Origin: Modicisalibacter ilicicola DSM 19980
Lineage (GTDB): Bacteria > Pseudomonadota > Gammaproteobacteria > Pseudomonadales > Halomonadaceae
Reading direction: 5' to 3'
DNA: 64,000 nucleotides
Assembly (NCBI RefSeq): GCF_900128925.1
Contig: NZ_FQUJ01000004.1
Location: 62,001 to 126,000, forward strand
A model generated the notes under the pieces. It was not told where the DNA came from and did not search any database. It was given only the letters and a program-made list of their open reading frames with translations. Position numbers and translations under genes: made by a program. Positions 38,917-48,330 of the stretch are shown piece by piece; position 1 is the first letter of the stretch, and each line of letters opens with the position of its first letter.

Positions 38917-40472
38917 TGGGCTCGATGCGCCGCGACGAGGGTGGCTGGCCGTGGCTGACGGCGGGCAGCGTGGCGCTGTCGCTGCTGATGGTGCTGGCGC
39001 TACTGGCGTTGTTGGCAACCCGTGGGCTGGCGCACTTCTGGCCAGCCGAGGTGGAACGGGTCACGCTGATCGACGGCGACCAGCTGGCCGGTCAGCGTGT
39101 TCGTACCCTGGCGCCGCCGGGCGGGGAGGCGTCGGCGCCGGAGGTGCTCTATCGCACCGGCAACCGCGATCTCGATGGTCAGGCCTGGCGCTGGGTGTCG
39201 GCCGCGGAGATCGCCTCGCGCAGCACCCCGCAGGAACTGCTGATGCTGCAGCGCCAGCGCTGGGGAGAGTTCTTCGGGCGGCTGGTGGCGCTGCGCGAAG
39301 CGGGCGATACCCTGGGAATCAGGGACGAGGCACTGTGGCAGGAACTCCAGACGCGCCTGGCCCGTGTCGACGACCTCCGTCAGCGTCGCGATCGGGTGCA
39401 GAGCGAGGAGATCGAACCCCTGCTGCGTCGGCTGGCGAACGAGAGTTCGGTCGGCCCCGACACCCGAGAGGCGTTGATCGCCCGACTGGGGGAAGCCCGC
39501 CGGCGACTGGAGGGCATTCGCGCTGCGCTGGAGCGCGACACGCTGATAGTGGAGAGTGTCGACGGGCGGCGCCTGGAACAGCCACTGGGAGAGGTGCTGG
39601 CCGCCTGGCGGCCCAATGCGCTGTCGCCGGTGGCCAAGCTCGAACATTGGGGGCATCGGGTGTGGGCCTTTCTCAGCGAGGGGCCGCGGGCGGCGAATGC
39701 CGGCGGCGGCGTGTGGCCGGCGATCTTCGGCACCGTGCTGATGGTGCTGCTGATGTCCCTGCTGGTCACCCCCTTCGGGGTGCTGGCGGCGGTCTATCTC
39801 AACGAGGTTGCCCGCCAGGGCCCCTTGACCCGCCTGGTACGCATCGCCGTGCGCAACCTGGCGGGCGTGCCCTCGATCGTCTATGGCGTGTTCGGCCTGG
39901 GGGTCTTCGTCTACGGCATCGGTGGCAGCCTCGATCAGTGGTTCTTCAGCGAGCGGTTGCCGTCGCCCACTTTCGGCACCGGCGGCTTGCTGTGGGCATC
40001 CTTGACCCTGGCGCTGCTGACGCTGCCGGTGGTGATCGTCGCCACCGAGGAGGGCCTGGCCCGCATCCCGGACCATCAGCGCGAGGCTGCCCTGGCGCTG
40101 GGGGCGACCCGCTACGAGATGCTGCGTCGCGTGGTGCTGCCCATGGCGACACCGGCGATGCTGACCGGGGTGATCCTGGCCGTGGCCCGGGCGGCGGGCG
40201 AGGTGGCGCCATTGATGCTGGTCGGTGTCGCCAAGCTGGCCACCCAGGTGCCGGTGGACGGCGAGTTCCCCTTCGTGCATCTTGAAAGCAAGTTCATGCA
40301 CCTGGGTTACCATCTTTACAATATCGGGTTTCAGAGCAGCGACATGGAACGCGCGCTGCCCCTGGTCTATGCCACGGCGCTCTTGCTGGTGGTGGTGATC
40401 GTGGTGCTTAATCTAACTGCAATCTTTCTGCGTCATCATCTGCGGGTGCGCCACCGCGCCCTGGTTCCCTAG
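38916..40472 (+). CDS. pstA: Phosphate ABC transporter permease PstA with inserted periplasmic domain
   Basis: 518 residues from ATG 38916, overlapping pstC. The frame is open far upstream, but that overlaps pstC. After a membrane helix (~15-32) comes a ~220-residue soluble segment containing a charged coiled coil ([20 protein letters not shown]), then the permease domain (~265-515) with [18 protein letters not shown]. Like PstC, it is longer than the E. coli protein (296 aa), so both permease halves have matching extracytoplasmic additions, possibly docking with each other or PstS. Confidence 0.92.
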   Translation: MGSMRRDEGGWPWLTAGSVALSLLMVLALLALLATRGLAHFWPAEVERVTLIDGDQLAGQRVRTLAPPGGEASAPEVLYRTGNRDLDGQAWRWVSAAEIASRSTPQELLMLQRQRWGEFFGRLVALREAGDTLGIRDEALWQELQTRLARVDDLRQRRDRVQSEEIEPLLRRLANESSVGPDTREALIARLGEARRRLEGIRAALERDTLIVESVDGRRLEQPLGEVLAAWRPNALSPVAKLEHWGHRVWAFLSEGPRAANAGGGVWPAIFGTVLMVLLMSLLVTPFGVLAAVYLNEVARQGPLTRLVRIAVRNLAGVPSIVYGVFGLGVFVYGIGGSLDQWFFSERLPSPTFGTGGLLWASLTLALLTLPVVIVATEEGLARIPDHQREAALALGATRYEMLRRVVLPMATPAMLTGVILAVARAAGEVAPLMLVGVAKLATQVPVDGEFPFVHLESKFMHLGYHLYNIGFQSSDMERALPLVYATALLLVVVIVVLNLTAIFLRHHLRVRHRALVP

Positions 40473-40486
40473 GAGATTTCCCGACG

Positions 40487-41311
40487 TTGCCTGCTACGTT
40501 GTCTCATGTTCCGGCATCGGCCGCTCCCGCCCCGACGGTGGCCGAGTTCACCGAGGCGGAGAGCTGTTTCGACATTCGGGACTTGTCGCTTGCCTATGAC
40601 GGCAAGCCGGCACTCGAGGCGTTGACGCTGCGTATCCCGCGCCAACGGGTCACGGCATTCATCGGCCCTTCGGGCTGCGGCAAGTCGACCCTGCTGCGTG
40701 CACTGAACCGCCTGCACGATCTCAACGACGAGGTTCGCCGCGAAGGGAGCATCCTCCTGGAAGGACAGGACATTCACGGGCCCGGCGTCGAGGTGGCGGA
40801 ACTGCGCCGCCGGGTGGGGATGGTCTTCCAGACCCCCAACCCCTTTCCGATGTCGATCTACGACAACGTCGCCTTCGGGGTGCGGCTGCAGGGCGTCAAG
40901 CGCAAGCGGCAGCTGGATGAGATCGTCGAGTGGGCGCTCGATTCGGCGGCCCTGTGGGGGGAGGTCAAGGATCGGCTGCACAGTTCGGCCTGGTCGCTGT
41001 CGGGCGGCCAGCAGCAGCGCCTGGTCATCGCCCGGACCCTGGCGGTACGCCCGGAGGTGTTGCTGCTCGACGAACCGGCTTCGGCACTGGACCCGATCTC
41101 GACCTTGAAGATCGAGGAGCTGATTCGGACCCTGAAGTCGCGGCTGACCCTGATACTGGTCACCCACAACATGCAGCAAGCGGCGCGGGTGTCCGATGTC
41201 ACCGCCTTTCTACAGGCCGGTGAGCTGATCGAGTACGCGGCCACCGACACCCTGTTCACCAACCCGCGCCTGAGGCGTACCGAAGACTACATCACCGGCC
41301 GCATGCACTGA
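40487..41311 (+). CDS. pstB: Phosphate ABC transporter ATPase
   Basis: 274 residues from a TTG at 40487 (AGGAG 10-12 bases upstream; no ATG before the ABC domain). Walker A GPSGCGKS, signature [16 protein letters not shown], Walker [13 protein letters not shown]. The first ~25 residues (Ala/Pro/Glu-rich) precede the ABC domain and are not conserved. [18 protein letters not shown] is a PstB-specific stretch. Energises PstCA and, with PhoU, passes the phosphate signal to PhoR. Confidence 0.95.
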   Translation: MPATLSHVPASAAPAPTVAEFTEAESCFDIRDLSLAYDGKPALEALTLRIPRQRVTAFIGPSGCGKSTLLRALNRLHDLNDEVRREGSILLEGQDIHGPGVEVAELRRRVGMVFQTPNPFPMSIYDNVAFGVRLQGVKRKRQLDEIVEWALDSAALWGEVKDRLHSSAWSLSGGQQQRLVIARTLAVRPEVLLLDEPASALDPISTLKIEELIRTLKSRLTLILVTHNMQQAARVSDVTAFLQAGELIEYAATDTLFTNPRLRRTEDYITGRMH

Positions 41312-41349
41312 GGCTTTTTCGAAACCCCCTTGCGACCCAGGAGGACGAC

Positions 41350-42081
41350 ATGGAAATTACCAGCGAGACTCATAGCCAGCACATCTCCAAGCAGTTCAAC
41401 CACGAACTCGAGGAACTCAAGACCCACCTGATGGCGATGGGCGGGCAGGTCGAAAAGCAGGTCCAGGACGCCATTCATGCCCTGCTCGAGGGCGACACCC
41501 GGCTGGCCGAGGAGGTCTGCGACAACGACCAGGCCGTCAACGACATGCAGATCAAGATCGACGAGGAGTGTACCCGCGTGCTGGCCCGGCGTCAGCCGGC
41601 GGCCTCGGATCTGCGGCTGGTGCTGGCGGTGATCCGCGCCACCTCGGATCTCGAGCGGATCGGCGACGAAGCCAGCAAGATCGCGCGCAATGCCCTAGCG
41701 CTGGCCGAGGCAGGCCGTGGCACCCCGAAGGGGGTCATCGAGGTTCGTCACATCAGCGAGCACGTGCGCAAGATGGTCCGCGATGCCCTGACCGCCTTCG
41801 CCCGTTTCGATACCCAGCTGGCGCTGAGCGTCGCCCGGGAAGACGAGCTGGTCGACAACGAATACACCACCGCCATGCGCTCGCTGATGACCTTCATGAT
41901 GGAGGATCCGCGTTCGATCAGCTCGATCCTGAGCGTGATGTGGATCCTGCGTGCCCTGGAGCGCATCGGCGACCATGCCGACAACCTGGCCGAATACGTC
42001 GTCTACCTGGTCAAGGGCCTGGACATTCGTCACATCGATGCCGACAAGCTTGACGAGGCGGCGCTCAAGGGTAAGGGTTAG
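41350..42081 (+). CDS. phoU: Phosphate-signalling complex protein PhoU
   Basis: 243 residues. Two repeated three-helix PhoU domains; metal-binding-type motifs ERIGDEASKIARNAL (about 101-115) and LERIGDHADNLAEYVVYL (about 204-221) appear once in each half. Negatively controls the Pho regulon with PstSCAB and PhoR. AGGAGGA is 7 bases before the ATG. 38 bases after pstB; cysZ follows 24 bases on. Confidence 0.96.
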   Translation: MEITSETHSQHISKQFNHELEELKTHLMAMGGQVEKQVQDAIHALLEGDTRLAEEVCDNDQAVNDMQIKIDEECTRVLARRQPAASDLRLVLAVIRATSDLERIGDEASKIARNALALAEAGRGTPKGVIEVRHISEHVRKMVRDALTAFARFDTQLALSVAREDELVDNEYTTAMRSLMTFMMEDPRSISSILSVMWILRALERIGDHADNLAEYVVYLVKGLDIRHIDADKLDEAALKGKG

Positions 42082-42105
42082 GCCTTTTCCACGGAAATAG
42101 CCTCT

Positions 42106-42831
42106 ATGCTCGATGCCTTTGGCGCCCTGACCCAGGGCACACGGCTGGTACTGTCGAAGGGCCTGCGCCGTTATGTCTTCCTGCCGATACTGGTCAACCT
42201 GGTGCTCTACACGGGCACCATCGTCTACCTGCTCGACAACTTCGGCGGCTGGCTCGATTACTGGATGCTCAAGGTGCCCGGCTGGCTCGAATGGCTGGAG
42301 TGGCTGATCTGGCCCCTGCTGGTGCTCAGCCTCGTCGTCGTGGTGTTCTTCACCTTCACCCTGGTGTCGAACCTGATCGCCGCGCCGTTCTATGGGTTTC
42401 TCGCCGAGAAGGTGGAACTCCGGGTCACCGGTACTCCCCCCCTGGACGAACGCAGCTTCCTGCGCGGCGCCCTCGACGCCCTGGGCCGGGAACTGGTCAA
42501 GCTGAAATACATCCTGCCGCGCATGGCGCTGCTGTTCCTCCTGGGGTTCGTGCCCGGGCTCAATCTGATCATGCCCTTCCTGTGGGCGGCCTTCTCGGCC
42601 TGGATGATGGCCATCACCTATCTCGACTACCCGATGGACAACAACCGGGTCAGCTTCGACGACATGAAGCGGCGCCTGCGGTCGCGCTGGTGGCCGACAC
42701 TGACCTTCGGTGGCTGGGTGCTGCTGGCGACCTGGATACCCCTGGCCAACCTCATCCTGCTGCCTGGGGCGGTGGCGGCCTCGGTACTGATGTGGCGGCA
42801 GCACTACAAGGCATTGCCGGCACGCCTCTGA
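42106..42831 (+). CDS. cysZ: Sulfate transporter CysZ
   Basis: 241 residues, EI24/CysZ family membrane protein for sulfate uptake. Hydrophobic helices include LLVLSLVVVVFFTFTLVSNL and MALLFLLGFVPGLNLIMPFL. The family signature NLIAAPFYGFLAEKVE is present. It is next to phoU but is not a known Pho gene; co-transcription is plausible from the short gap. It is convergent with phoR, with 25 bases between stops. Confidence 0.88.
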   Translation: MLDAFGALTQGTRLVLSKGLRRYVFLPILVNLVLYTGTIVYLLDNFGGWLDYWMLKVPGWLEWLEWLIWPLLVLSLVVVVFFTFTLVSNLIAAPFYGFLAEKVELRVTGTPPLDERSFLRGALDALGRELVKLKYILPRMALLFLLGFVPGLNLIMPFLWAAFSAWMMAITYLDYPMDNNRVSFDDMKRRLRSRWWPTLTFGGWVLLATWIPLANLILLPGAVAASVLMWRQHYKALPARL

Positions 42832-42856
42832 TCGACACCGGCGTGGACCGCTCGCC

Positions 42857-44209
42857 TCACCGTCGCCGCAGGCTGGCGGCGGTGATGGGCGTGACGTTCG
42901 TCTCCCGGGGGGGCTCGGCAGCAGCCTGTACCAGCCGCGAGGCCGGGAACGCGCAGCGGAACAGGGCGCCCTGGCCGGGGCTCGATTCGATCTCGAGCCG
43001 GGCGTCATGGCGAAGCAGCACGTGCTTGACGATGGCCAGGCCGAGCCCGGTGCCCCCGGTCGCGGCGCTGCGCCCCTTGTCGACCCGGTAGAAGCGCTCG
43101 GTGAGTCGCGGGATGTGTACCGGGTCGATGCCCTCCCCATCGTCGACCACTTCCAGGGCAGCGCCACCCTGCCAGGGGCGCCAGCCCAGCGTGATGGTGC
43201 TCCCCGGTGCGGTGTAACGCACCGCATTGAAGACCAGATTGGAGACGGCGCTGCGGATCTCCTGCTCGATGCCCGAGAGCCGCCGTTCTTCCTCGATCTC
43301 GAGACGCAGGACGTGGCTGCCCCCCGAGAGCGTCTCGGCATCCCGGCGAATGCTCTCCAGCAGCGGCTCGATCGTCACGGGCTCCGCCTGTTCGGCCTGG
43401 TGATCGGTTTCCAGCCGCGACAGCAGCAGCAGGTCGGTGACCAGGTTCTGCATGCGCGTGGTCTGCTCCTGCATCCGGGTGATGCCACGCTGCCAGCGCG
43501 GTGGCAACTGCCCGGCGTGCTCGCCGTAGGTCTCCAGATAGCCCGCCAGCACCGTCAGCGGTGTCCTGAGCTCGTGGGACACGTTGGCGACGAAGTCCCG
43601 GCGCATCTGTTCCAGGCGGTGCAGGCGGGTGATATCCCGAGCCATCAGCAGCCGTTCGTTGTCGCCGTAGAGGGTGATCTGGAACTGCAGGATGAGGTCG
43701 TCGCGAATCGGCGAGGGTAGCGTCAGGGGTTCTCGATAGTCCCGGGCATTGAAGTAGTCGATGAAGCGGGGGCTGCGCAACAGGTTGGTGATGTGCTGGC
43801 CACGGTCATGGGCGGCCTGCAGGCCCAGCATCTGCTCGGCGGCACTGTTCCACCACTCCAGGTCGCCACGCCGATCGAGCATCACCACGCTGTCGCGCAT
43901 GGCTTCCGAGGAGTCCTGCACCCGGCGGATGATGTCGCGCAGGCGCTGCTGGGTGTTGCGCTGGCTCTTCTGGTAGCGATAGAGCCGATCGAACAGGTCG
44001 CCCCATACGCCGCTGGCGGTGGGCGGCTCCTGATGGGGGTGCCGGGTCAGCCACACGTACAGCCGGCGCAGTTGGCGCAGATGAAGGAAGACGAACAGGC
44101 TCAGCCCCAGGGCCAGGCCCCAGCCCGCTTCGCCCGCTACCCAGCCCAACAGCCCGGCACCGCCGACCAGCCAGGTCAGGCGCCAGAGTTCGTTGGTCCA
44201 GTAGTGCAT
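42857..44209 (-). CDS. phoR: Phosphate-regulon sensor histidine kinase
   Basis: 450 residues. Two N-terminal membrane helices in ~12-40, a PAS domain (~95-200, with DSVVMLDRRGDLEWWNSAAE), then DHp H-box FVANVSHELRTPLTVLAGY and HATPase N-box VSNLVFNAVRYTAPG, G1 DDGEGI, G2 GTGLGLAIVKH. PhoR autophosphorylates when phosphate is low and activates PhoB. It follows phoB by 9 bases on the minus strand. Confidence 0.96.
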   Translation of the reverse strand: MHYWTNELWRLTWLVGGAGLLGWVAGEAGWGLALGLSLFVFLHLRQLRRLYVWLTRHPHQEPPTASGVWGDLFDRLYRYQKSQRNTQQRLRDIIRRVQDSSEAMRDSVVMLDRRGDLEWWNSAAEQMLGLQAAHDRGQHITNLLRSPRFIDYFNARDYREPLTLPSPIRDDLILQFQITLYGDNERLLMARDITRLHRLEQMRRDFVANVSHELRTPLTVLAGYLETYGEHAGQLPPRWQRGITRMQEQTTRMQNLVTDLLLLSRLETDHQAEQAEPVTIEPLLESIRRDAETLSGGSHVLRLEIEEERRLSGIEQEIRSAVSNLVFNAVRYTAPGSTITLGWRPWQGGAALEVVDDGEGIDPVHIPRLTERFYRVDKGRSAATGGTGLGLAIVKHVLLRHDARLEIESSPGQGALFRCAFPASRLVQAAAEPPRETNVTPITAASLRRR

Positions 44210-44218
44210 GGGGCGTGA

Positions 44219-44908
44219 TCAGACCCTGGCCGAGAAGCGGTAGCCGGTGCCGCGCACGGTCTGGATCAGATGCTGGTGGGGTTCGCCAAGCGCCTTGCGC
44301 AGGCGGCGGATATGCACATCCACGGTACGCTCCTCCACATAGACGTTGCCTCCCCATACCTGGTCGAGCAGCTGGCCGCGGGTATAGGCACGCTCCTGAT
44401 GGGTCATGAAGAACTGTAGCAGGCGATATTCGGTAGGGCCTATCTCCAGCGCCTGGCCGTTCGAGGATACCCGATGACTGGCGGGGTCGAGCAACAGTCC
44501 CTCGACCTCCACCGCCTCCTCGATGCCGCGTGGCGTGGTGCGCCGCAGTACGGCCTTGAGCCGCGCGACCAGTTCCCGGGGCGAGAAGGGCTTGGTGATG
44601 TAGTCGTCGGCCCCGGCTTCCAGACCCTGGATCTTGTTGTCCTCCTCGCCCTTGGCGGTGAGCAGGATGATCGGCAGTTCGGCGGTGCTCTCCTCGCGCT
44701 TGAGCCGGCGGGCGAGCTCGATGCCGCTGGTGCCCGGCATCATCCAGTCGAGCAGCAGCAGATCGGGCTTCTCGTCGACGACCATGGCATGGGCGCTCTG
44801 GGCGTTGTCCGCCTCGAGCACGCGATAATCGGCCATCTCCAGCGCCACGGCGATCATCTCGCGGATGGCGGCTTCGTCATCGACGATGAGAACGGTCTTG
44901 GAAGTCAT
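44219..44908 (-). CDS. phoB: Phosphate-regulon response regulator
   Basis: 229 residues from ATG 44908 (a longer open start at 44956 overlaps the Pho box). Receiver domain ~1-120 with the phospho-acceptor Asp in [13 protein letters not shown] and the switch Lys in [12 protein letters not shown]; winged-helix DNA-binding domain ~130-229 with [20 protein letters not shown]. Binds Pho boxes, including the one upstream of itself, and so is probably autoregulated. Confidence 0.97.
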   Translation of the reverse strand: MTSKTVLIVDDEAAIREMIAVALEMADYRVLEADNAQSAHAMVVDEKPDLLLLDWMMPGTSGIELARRLKREESTAELPIILLTAKGEEDNKIQGLEAGADDYITKPFSPRELVARLKAVLRRTTPRGIEEAVEVEGLLLDPASHRVSSNGQALEIGPTEYRLLQFFMTHQERAYTRGQLLDQVWGGNVYVEERTVDVHIRRLRKALGEPHQHLIQTVRGTGYRFSARV

Positions 44909-44955
44909 ACCCTGGCCTCGTTGGAAGACGAACATGCACGGGTGGCACATTCGCA

Positions 44956-44973
44956 ATGACAGGACGATGACGA
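44956..44973 (-). promoter_or_regulatory. Pho box upstream of phoB
   Basis: On the minus strand TCGTCAT-CGTC-CTGTCAT, two 7-base repeats with a 4-base spacer (12 of 14 match). A further TTGTCAT lies at 44989-44995, in phase with the same 11-base period but leaving one register empty. Confidence 0.55.
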
Positions 44974-45046
44974 TTACACCGTGCAGTCATGACAATCTTG
45001 TTACAAAAAGAGCTGTTTGAAAAATAGCCGAGCGATGGTCAGACAA

Positions 45047-45110
45047 GGCAAAAATCGGGGAAAGAGCGGAGTTTGCGCGTTGCAAATGAGTATCTTGGGC
45101 CGATTTTAAC
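45047..45110 (-). repeat. Dispersed palindromic element serving as ubiA terminator
   Basis: Outer stem AAAATCGG (45051-45058) with CCGATTTT (45100-45107); inner stem 45072-45076 with 45082-45086. Read on the minus strand it ends in CGATTTTTGCC, a T-rich tail, 30-90 bases after ubiA. Sequence core is shared with 31546-31603. The rest of the 228-base gap (44909-45136) holds the phoB regulatory region. Confidence 0.7.
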
Positions 45111-45136
45111 GCAGTATGGACGAGCACAGGCACTTT

Positions 45137-46018
45137 TCAGTTGGGCCAGAGGTCCAGCACCAGCCCCGCGCAGACCACCAGTCCCGCCCAGTGATTGTTG
45201 AGAAAGGCCTGGAAGCAGCGCTCCCGGGAGCGATGGCGAATCAGCCCGTGCTGATAGATGAAGATCAGCGCCATCGCCGCGAGCCCCAGCCAGAAGAAGC
45301 CCCCCAATCCGAGGCGGGTGCCGACAACGGCCAGCAGCGTCAGGGTGATCAGCTGCAACAGGCCGATCATCAGCCGGTCGTGATGGCCGAACAGCACCGC
45401 GGTGGACTTGATGCCCACCTTCAGGTCGTCGTCGCGGTCGACCATGGCGTACTCGGTGTCGTAGGCCACCGTCCAGGCCAGGTTGGCGAGGAACAAAAGC
45501 CAGGCTTCCGGGGGTACCGCCCCCAGCACCGCGCCGAAGGCCATGGGGATCGCCCAGGAGAAGGCGGCGCCCAGGAACAGTTGCGGTAGATGGGTATAGC
45601 GTTTCATGAACGGGTAGATGAACGCCAGCACCACGCCGCCGAAGGAAAGCATCACGGTGAAGCGATTGGTGAAGCACACCAGCACGAAGGCCGCGATCAC
45701 CAGGGCCGCGAACAGCCCCTTGGCCTCGTTTTCGCTGATGCGTCCGGTGGCCAGGGGGCGCGCCTTGGTGCGCTTGACGTGGCCGTCCCAGTGGCGATCG
45801 GCGTAGTCGTTGATCACGCAGCCGGCGGCACGCATCAGGTAGACCCCGGCGACGAAGATCAGCAGCGTGTCCCGCGGCGGGGTACCGTCGGCGGCGATCC
45901 ACAGGGCCCACAGGGTCGGCCACATCAACAGCCAGGTGCCGATCGGCCGATCCAGTCGGGTCAGGTGCAGGAAGTCGGGCAGGCGTGCAAGGCCGCGAGG
46001 GCGAATGGCAGGGTCCAT
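45137..46018 (-). CDS. ubiA: 4-hydroxybenzoate octaprenyltransferase
   Basis: 293 residues from ATG 46018 with GGAGG 6 bases upstream. Integral membrane prenyltransferase in ubiquinone synthesis. Two Asp-rich motifs: [20 protein letters not shown] and [18 protein letters not shown]; seven to nine helices. It attaches the polyprenyl chain to the 4-hydroxybenzoate made by the upstream ubiC, 31 bases away. Confidence 0.96.
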   Translation of the reverse strand: MDPAIRPRGLARLPDFLHLTRLDRPIGTWLLMWPTLWALWIAADGTPPRDTLLIFVAGVYLMRAAGCVINDYADRHWDGHVKRTKARPLATGRISENEAKGLFAALVIAAFVLVCFTNRFTVMLSFGGVVLAFIYPFMKRYTHLPQLFLGAAFSWAIPMAFGAVLGAVPPEAWLLFLANLAWTVAYDTEYAMVDRDDDLKVGIKSTAVLFGHHDRLMIGLLQLITLTLLAVVGTRLGLGGFFWLGLAAMALIFIYQHGLIRHRSRERCFQAFLNNHWAGLVVCAGLVLDLWPN

Positions 46019-46049
46019 TGAGGCCTCCGAAACAGGGTCGCGACGTAGT

Positions 46050-46595
46050 CTAGCGCCTCGGCAGCCCCAGATCATCCGCCATGCGATCGAGAAAGAACTC
46101 CTGCACCAGCACCCGGAAGCGGCCATGGCGCAACAGCGAACGCCGGCCCCAGGGCCCGGGGTCGGCATGAAAGGGTGCCGGTCGGTGAGTCACCTCGATC
46201 GGGCCCCGCTCCAGGCCCGGCTGGCGGAACAGCCAGCTGCCCAGGGAGCGTTCTCCGAGCTGGCTCAGGCGCTGTCCGTGCAGGGAACCCAGTGGCGCCA
46301 CCGAACGGGCCACGACCCAGGGGCGTCCACCGGCCTGCAGGGCCACCTCGCGCCGCCAGACCCACTGGCGGAAGGGGATATTCAACGCCAGGGCCTCGTC
46401 GCGGCGCGGTCGGTCCAGGCGTTGCACGAGCAGACGCACATTGAAGCCGTTCCCGCTCGCGTCGATCAGGCGTTGCGTCAGCGAGTCGGTGGAGGCGACC
46501 CACCGCCACCAGGATGCGCTCATGGCCGGCCGCCAGGCCGCCGCAGGCCGCCAGGAGATGATCATGCCTGGACAGGGGAGACGATCGACGCTCAC
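46050..46595 (-). CDS. ubiC: Chorismate pyruvate-lyase
   Basis: 181 residues from GTG 46595. Converts chorismate to 4-hydroxybenzoate plus pyruvate, the first committed step of ubiquinone synthesis. Family features [17 protein letters not shown] (with the conserved WxRE-type arginine), [13 protein letters not shown] and a C-terminal [14 protein letters not shown] are present. Precedes ubiA on the same strand; divergent from the rubredoxin-reductase gene with about 70 bases between starts. Confidence 0.88.
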   Translation of the reverse strand: MSVDRLPCPGMIISWRPAAAWRPAMSASWWRWVASTDSLTQRLIDASGNGFNVRLLVQRLDRPRRDEALALNIPFRQWVWRREVALQAGGRPWVVARSVAPLGSLHGQRLSQLGERSLGSWLFRQPGLERGPIEVTHRPAPFHADPGPWGRRSLLRHGRFRVLVQEFFLDRMADDLGLPRR

Positions 46596-46665
46596 GCGGA
46601 CTCCGGGTCAAAAAAGGGGGCGGTAGTGTACCATGCGGATTTCACGAATCACTTGGCAGGAACCC

Positions 46666-47826
46666 ATGAGCGCACCCTTGACCATTCTAGGCACCGGCAT
46701 GGCCGGACTGGGGCTCGCGCGCCAGTTGCGCGCCCGGGGTTCGACGCGCCCGATCACCCTGATCACCGCCGACAGTGGCGACGACTACTCCAAGCCGCTG
46801 CTCTCCACCGGCTTTGCCAAGGGAGTCTCCCCGCAGGGGCTGGTCAGTCGCACGGCCCTGGAGGTCGCCGACGCTTTGCAGGCCGTGGTGCGTACCCATA
46901 CCCGGGTCGATGCCATCGATACCCGGGCCGCCGAGCTCGTGCTGGGTGCCGAGCGCCTGGCCTACGGTGAACTGGTGATCGCCACCGGCGCCGCGCCTCG
47001 GCCACCGTTCGACATCCCCGACTCCCTTGCCGGTCGTGCCTTCACCATCAACGATCTCGACGACTACCGCGCCTTTCACGCGGCGCTCACGGCGCTGGAG
47101 CGCCCGGGGCGGGTGGCCATCATCGGCGCCGGGCTGGTGGGCTGCGAATATGCCAATGACCTGCGGGCCGGAGGCCATGAGGTAACGATGATCGCCCCGG
47201 AGCACACCCCGCTGGCGCGGTTGCTTCCCGAGCCGCTGGGGCGGGCGCTGGGCGAGGCGTTCGCGGCCATCGGCATCGAACTCGAGCTGGGTCGAGGTCT
47301 CGAGGCCCTGCAGGGCGAGGGGGCCAACGTGGCACTGTCTCTCGACGATGGCCAATCCCTGGAGGCCGATCTGATCCTGATCGCCACCGGGCTGGTGCCC
47401 CGACACGAACTGGCGCGCCAGGCCGGGCTCGAGGCGGGCAGCGAGGGCATCCATACCGACCGCTTCCTGCGCACCTCGATGCCCGGCATCCATGCCCTGG
47501 GCGACGTCGCCTGCGTCGATGGCATCAACGCCATGTACGTCCAGCCCCTTCAGGCGAGCGCCAAGGCCTTGGCGGCGACCCTCGACGGCTCGCCGACGGC
47601 AGTCAGCTATGGCCCCTGGCCGGTACTGGTCAAGACGCCGGCCTGCCCGGTGGTGGCGTTGCCTCCTCGGCGATCCCCCGCGCGCTGGCGGGTCGAGGGA
47701 GAGGGCGCCGATCTTGCGGCGCTGGCCGAAGACGCCGAGGGACAGTTGATGGGCTTTGCGTTGACAGGCCGCTGCGTGCGGAGGAAAGTCGAACTGGCGC
47801 GAGCCGCGCCAGCATTGCTAGTCTAG
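46666..47826 (+). CDS. FAD-dependent NAD(P)H oxidoreductase, rubredoxin reductase-like
   Basis: 386 residues from ATG 46666 (CAGGA upstream). Two Rossmann-type dinucleotide folds: FAD motif ILGTGMAGLGLARQLR at ~6-21 and NAD motif VAIIGAGLVGCEYANDLRAG near 148-167; flavin-end motif ALGDVACVDGINAMYVQPLQ. It has no redox-active Cys pair of the disulfide type. In pseudomonads this place between ubiC and hupB is taken by rubredoxin reductase (RubB), which the sequence resembles. No rubredoxin gene is in the window, so the partner is uncertain. Confidence 0.8.
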   Translation: MSAPLTILGTGMAGLGLARQLRARGSTRPITLITADSGDDYSKPLLSTGFAKGVSPQGLVSRTALEVADALQAVVRTHTRVDAIDTRAAELVLGAERLAYGELVIATGAAPRPPFDIPDSLAGRAFTINDLDDYRAFHAALTALERPGRVAIIGAGLVGCEYANDLRAGGHEVTMIAPEHTPLARLLPEPLGRALGEAFAAIGIELELGRGLEALQGEGANVALSLDDGQSLEADLILIATGLVPRHELARQAGLEAGSEGIHTDRFLRTSMPGIHALGDVACVDGINAMYVQPLQASAKALAATLDGSPTAVSYGPWPVLVKTPACPVVALPPRRSPARWRVEGEGADLAALAEDAEGQLMGFALTGRCVRRKVELARAAPALLV

Positions 47827-47902
47827 GTGGCGCCGCAACCTTTCGTTGGCGTTCGTCATGCCACCGGGACGGATGTTCATCATTATCGGCAGAACAAGAA
47901 TT

Positions 47903-47922
47903 CGGTGGTGAATGCACCACCG
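47903..47922 (+). promoter_or_regulatory. Hairpin in the hupB leader
   Basis: CGGTGGTG (47903-47910) pairs with CACCACCG (47915-47922) around AATG, 28 bases before the hupB ATG. Without a T-run it is more likely a leader structure or operator than a terminator. Confidence 0.35.
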
Positions 47923-47950
47923 TGCCACAGCTCAAACTCAGGAGGGCTAT

Positions 47951-48226
47951 ATGCGCAAGCCAGAACTCGCCGCGGCAATTGCCGAGCGTGCCGATCTTTC
48001 CAAGGACAAGGCCAGTCAGGTGCTGAACGTGATTCTCGACGAGATCACCGGTTCCGTGGCCAAGGGGCAGGATGTATCGTTGATCGGCTTCGGGTCGTTC
48101 ACCGTCCGCGAACGGGCCGCCCGAACCGGCAAGAACCCCCAGACCGGCGAGTCGCTGAAGATTCCCGCCAGCAAGACCGTCGCCTTCAAGGCCGGCAAAT
48201 CCCTCAAGGATGCCGTTTCCAAATAG
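47951..48226 (+). CDS. hupB: HU family DNA-binding protein
   Basis: 91 residues from ATG 47951 with AGGAGG 6 bases upstream; a start at 47912 is less likely. Histone-like HU: the beta-arm motif GFGSFTVRERAARTGKNPQTG includes the family's conserved Pro of the arm, and the C-terminus VAFKAGKSLKDAVSK is typical. Wraps and bends DNA as a dimer. Sits in the pseudomonad-like order rubB-hupB-x-recG. A weak hairpin (48280-48298) follows. Confidence 0.96.
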   Translation: MRKPELAAAIAERADLSKDKASQVLNVILDEITGSVAKGQDVSLIGFGSFTVRERAARTGKNPQTGESLKIPASKTVAFKAGKSLKDAVSK

Positions 48227-48330
48227 GCAGGAAGCTCCTCGTATGAGCGCGACGCTTCTGGGTGAGCGCTCCTAGCGTGCCGGCTGTCCTGCAGCCGGTA
48301 ATTTCCATTCGACTTCCCCTCGGTAACCTC

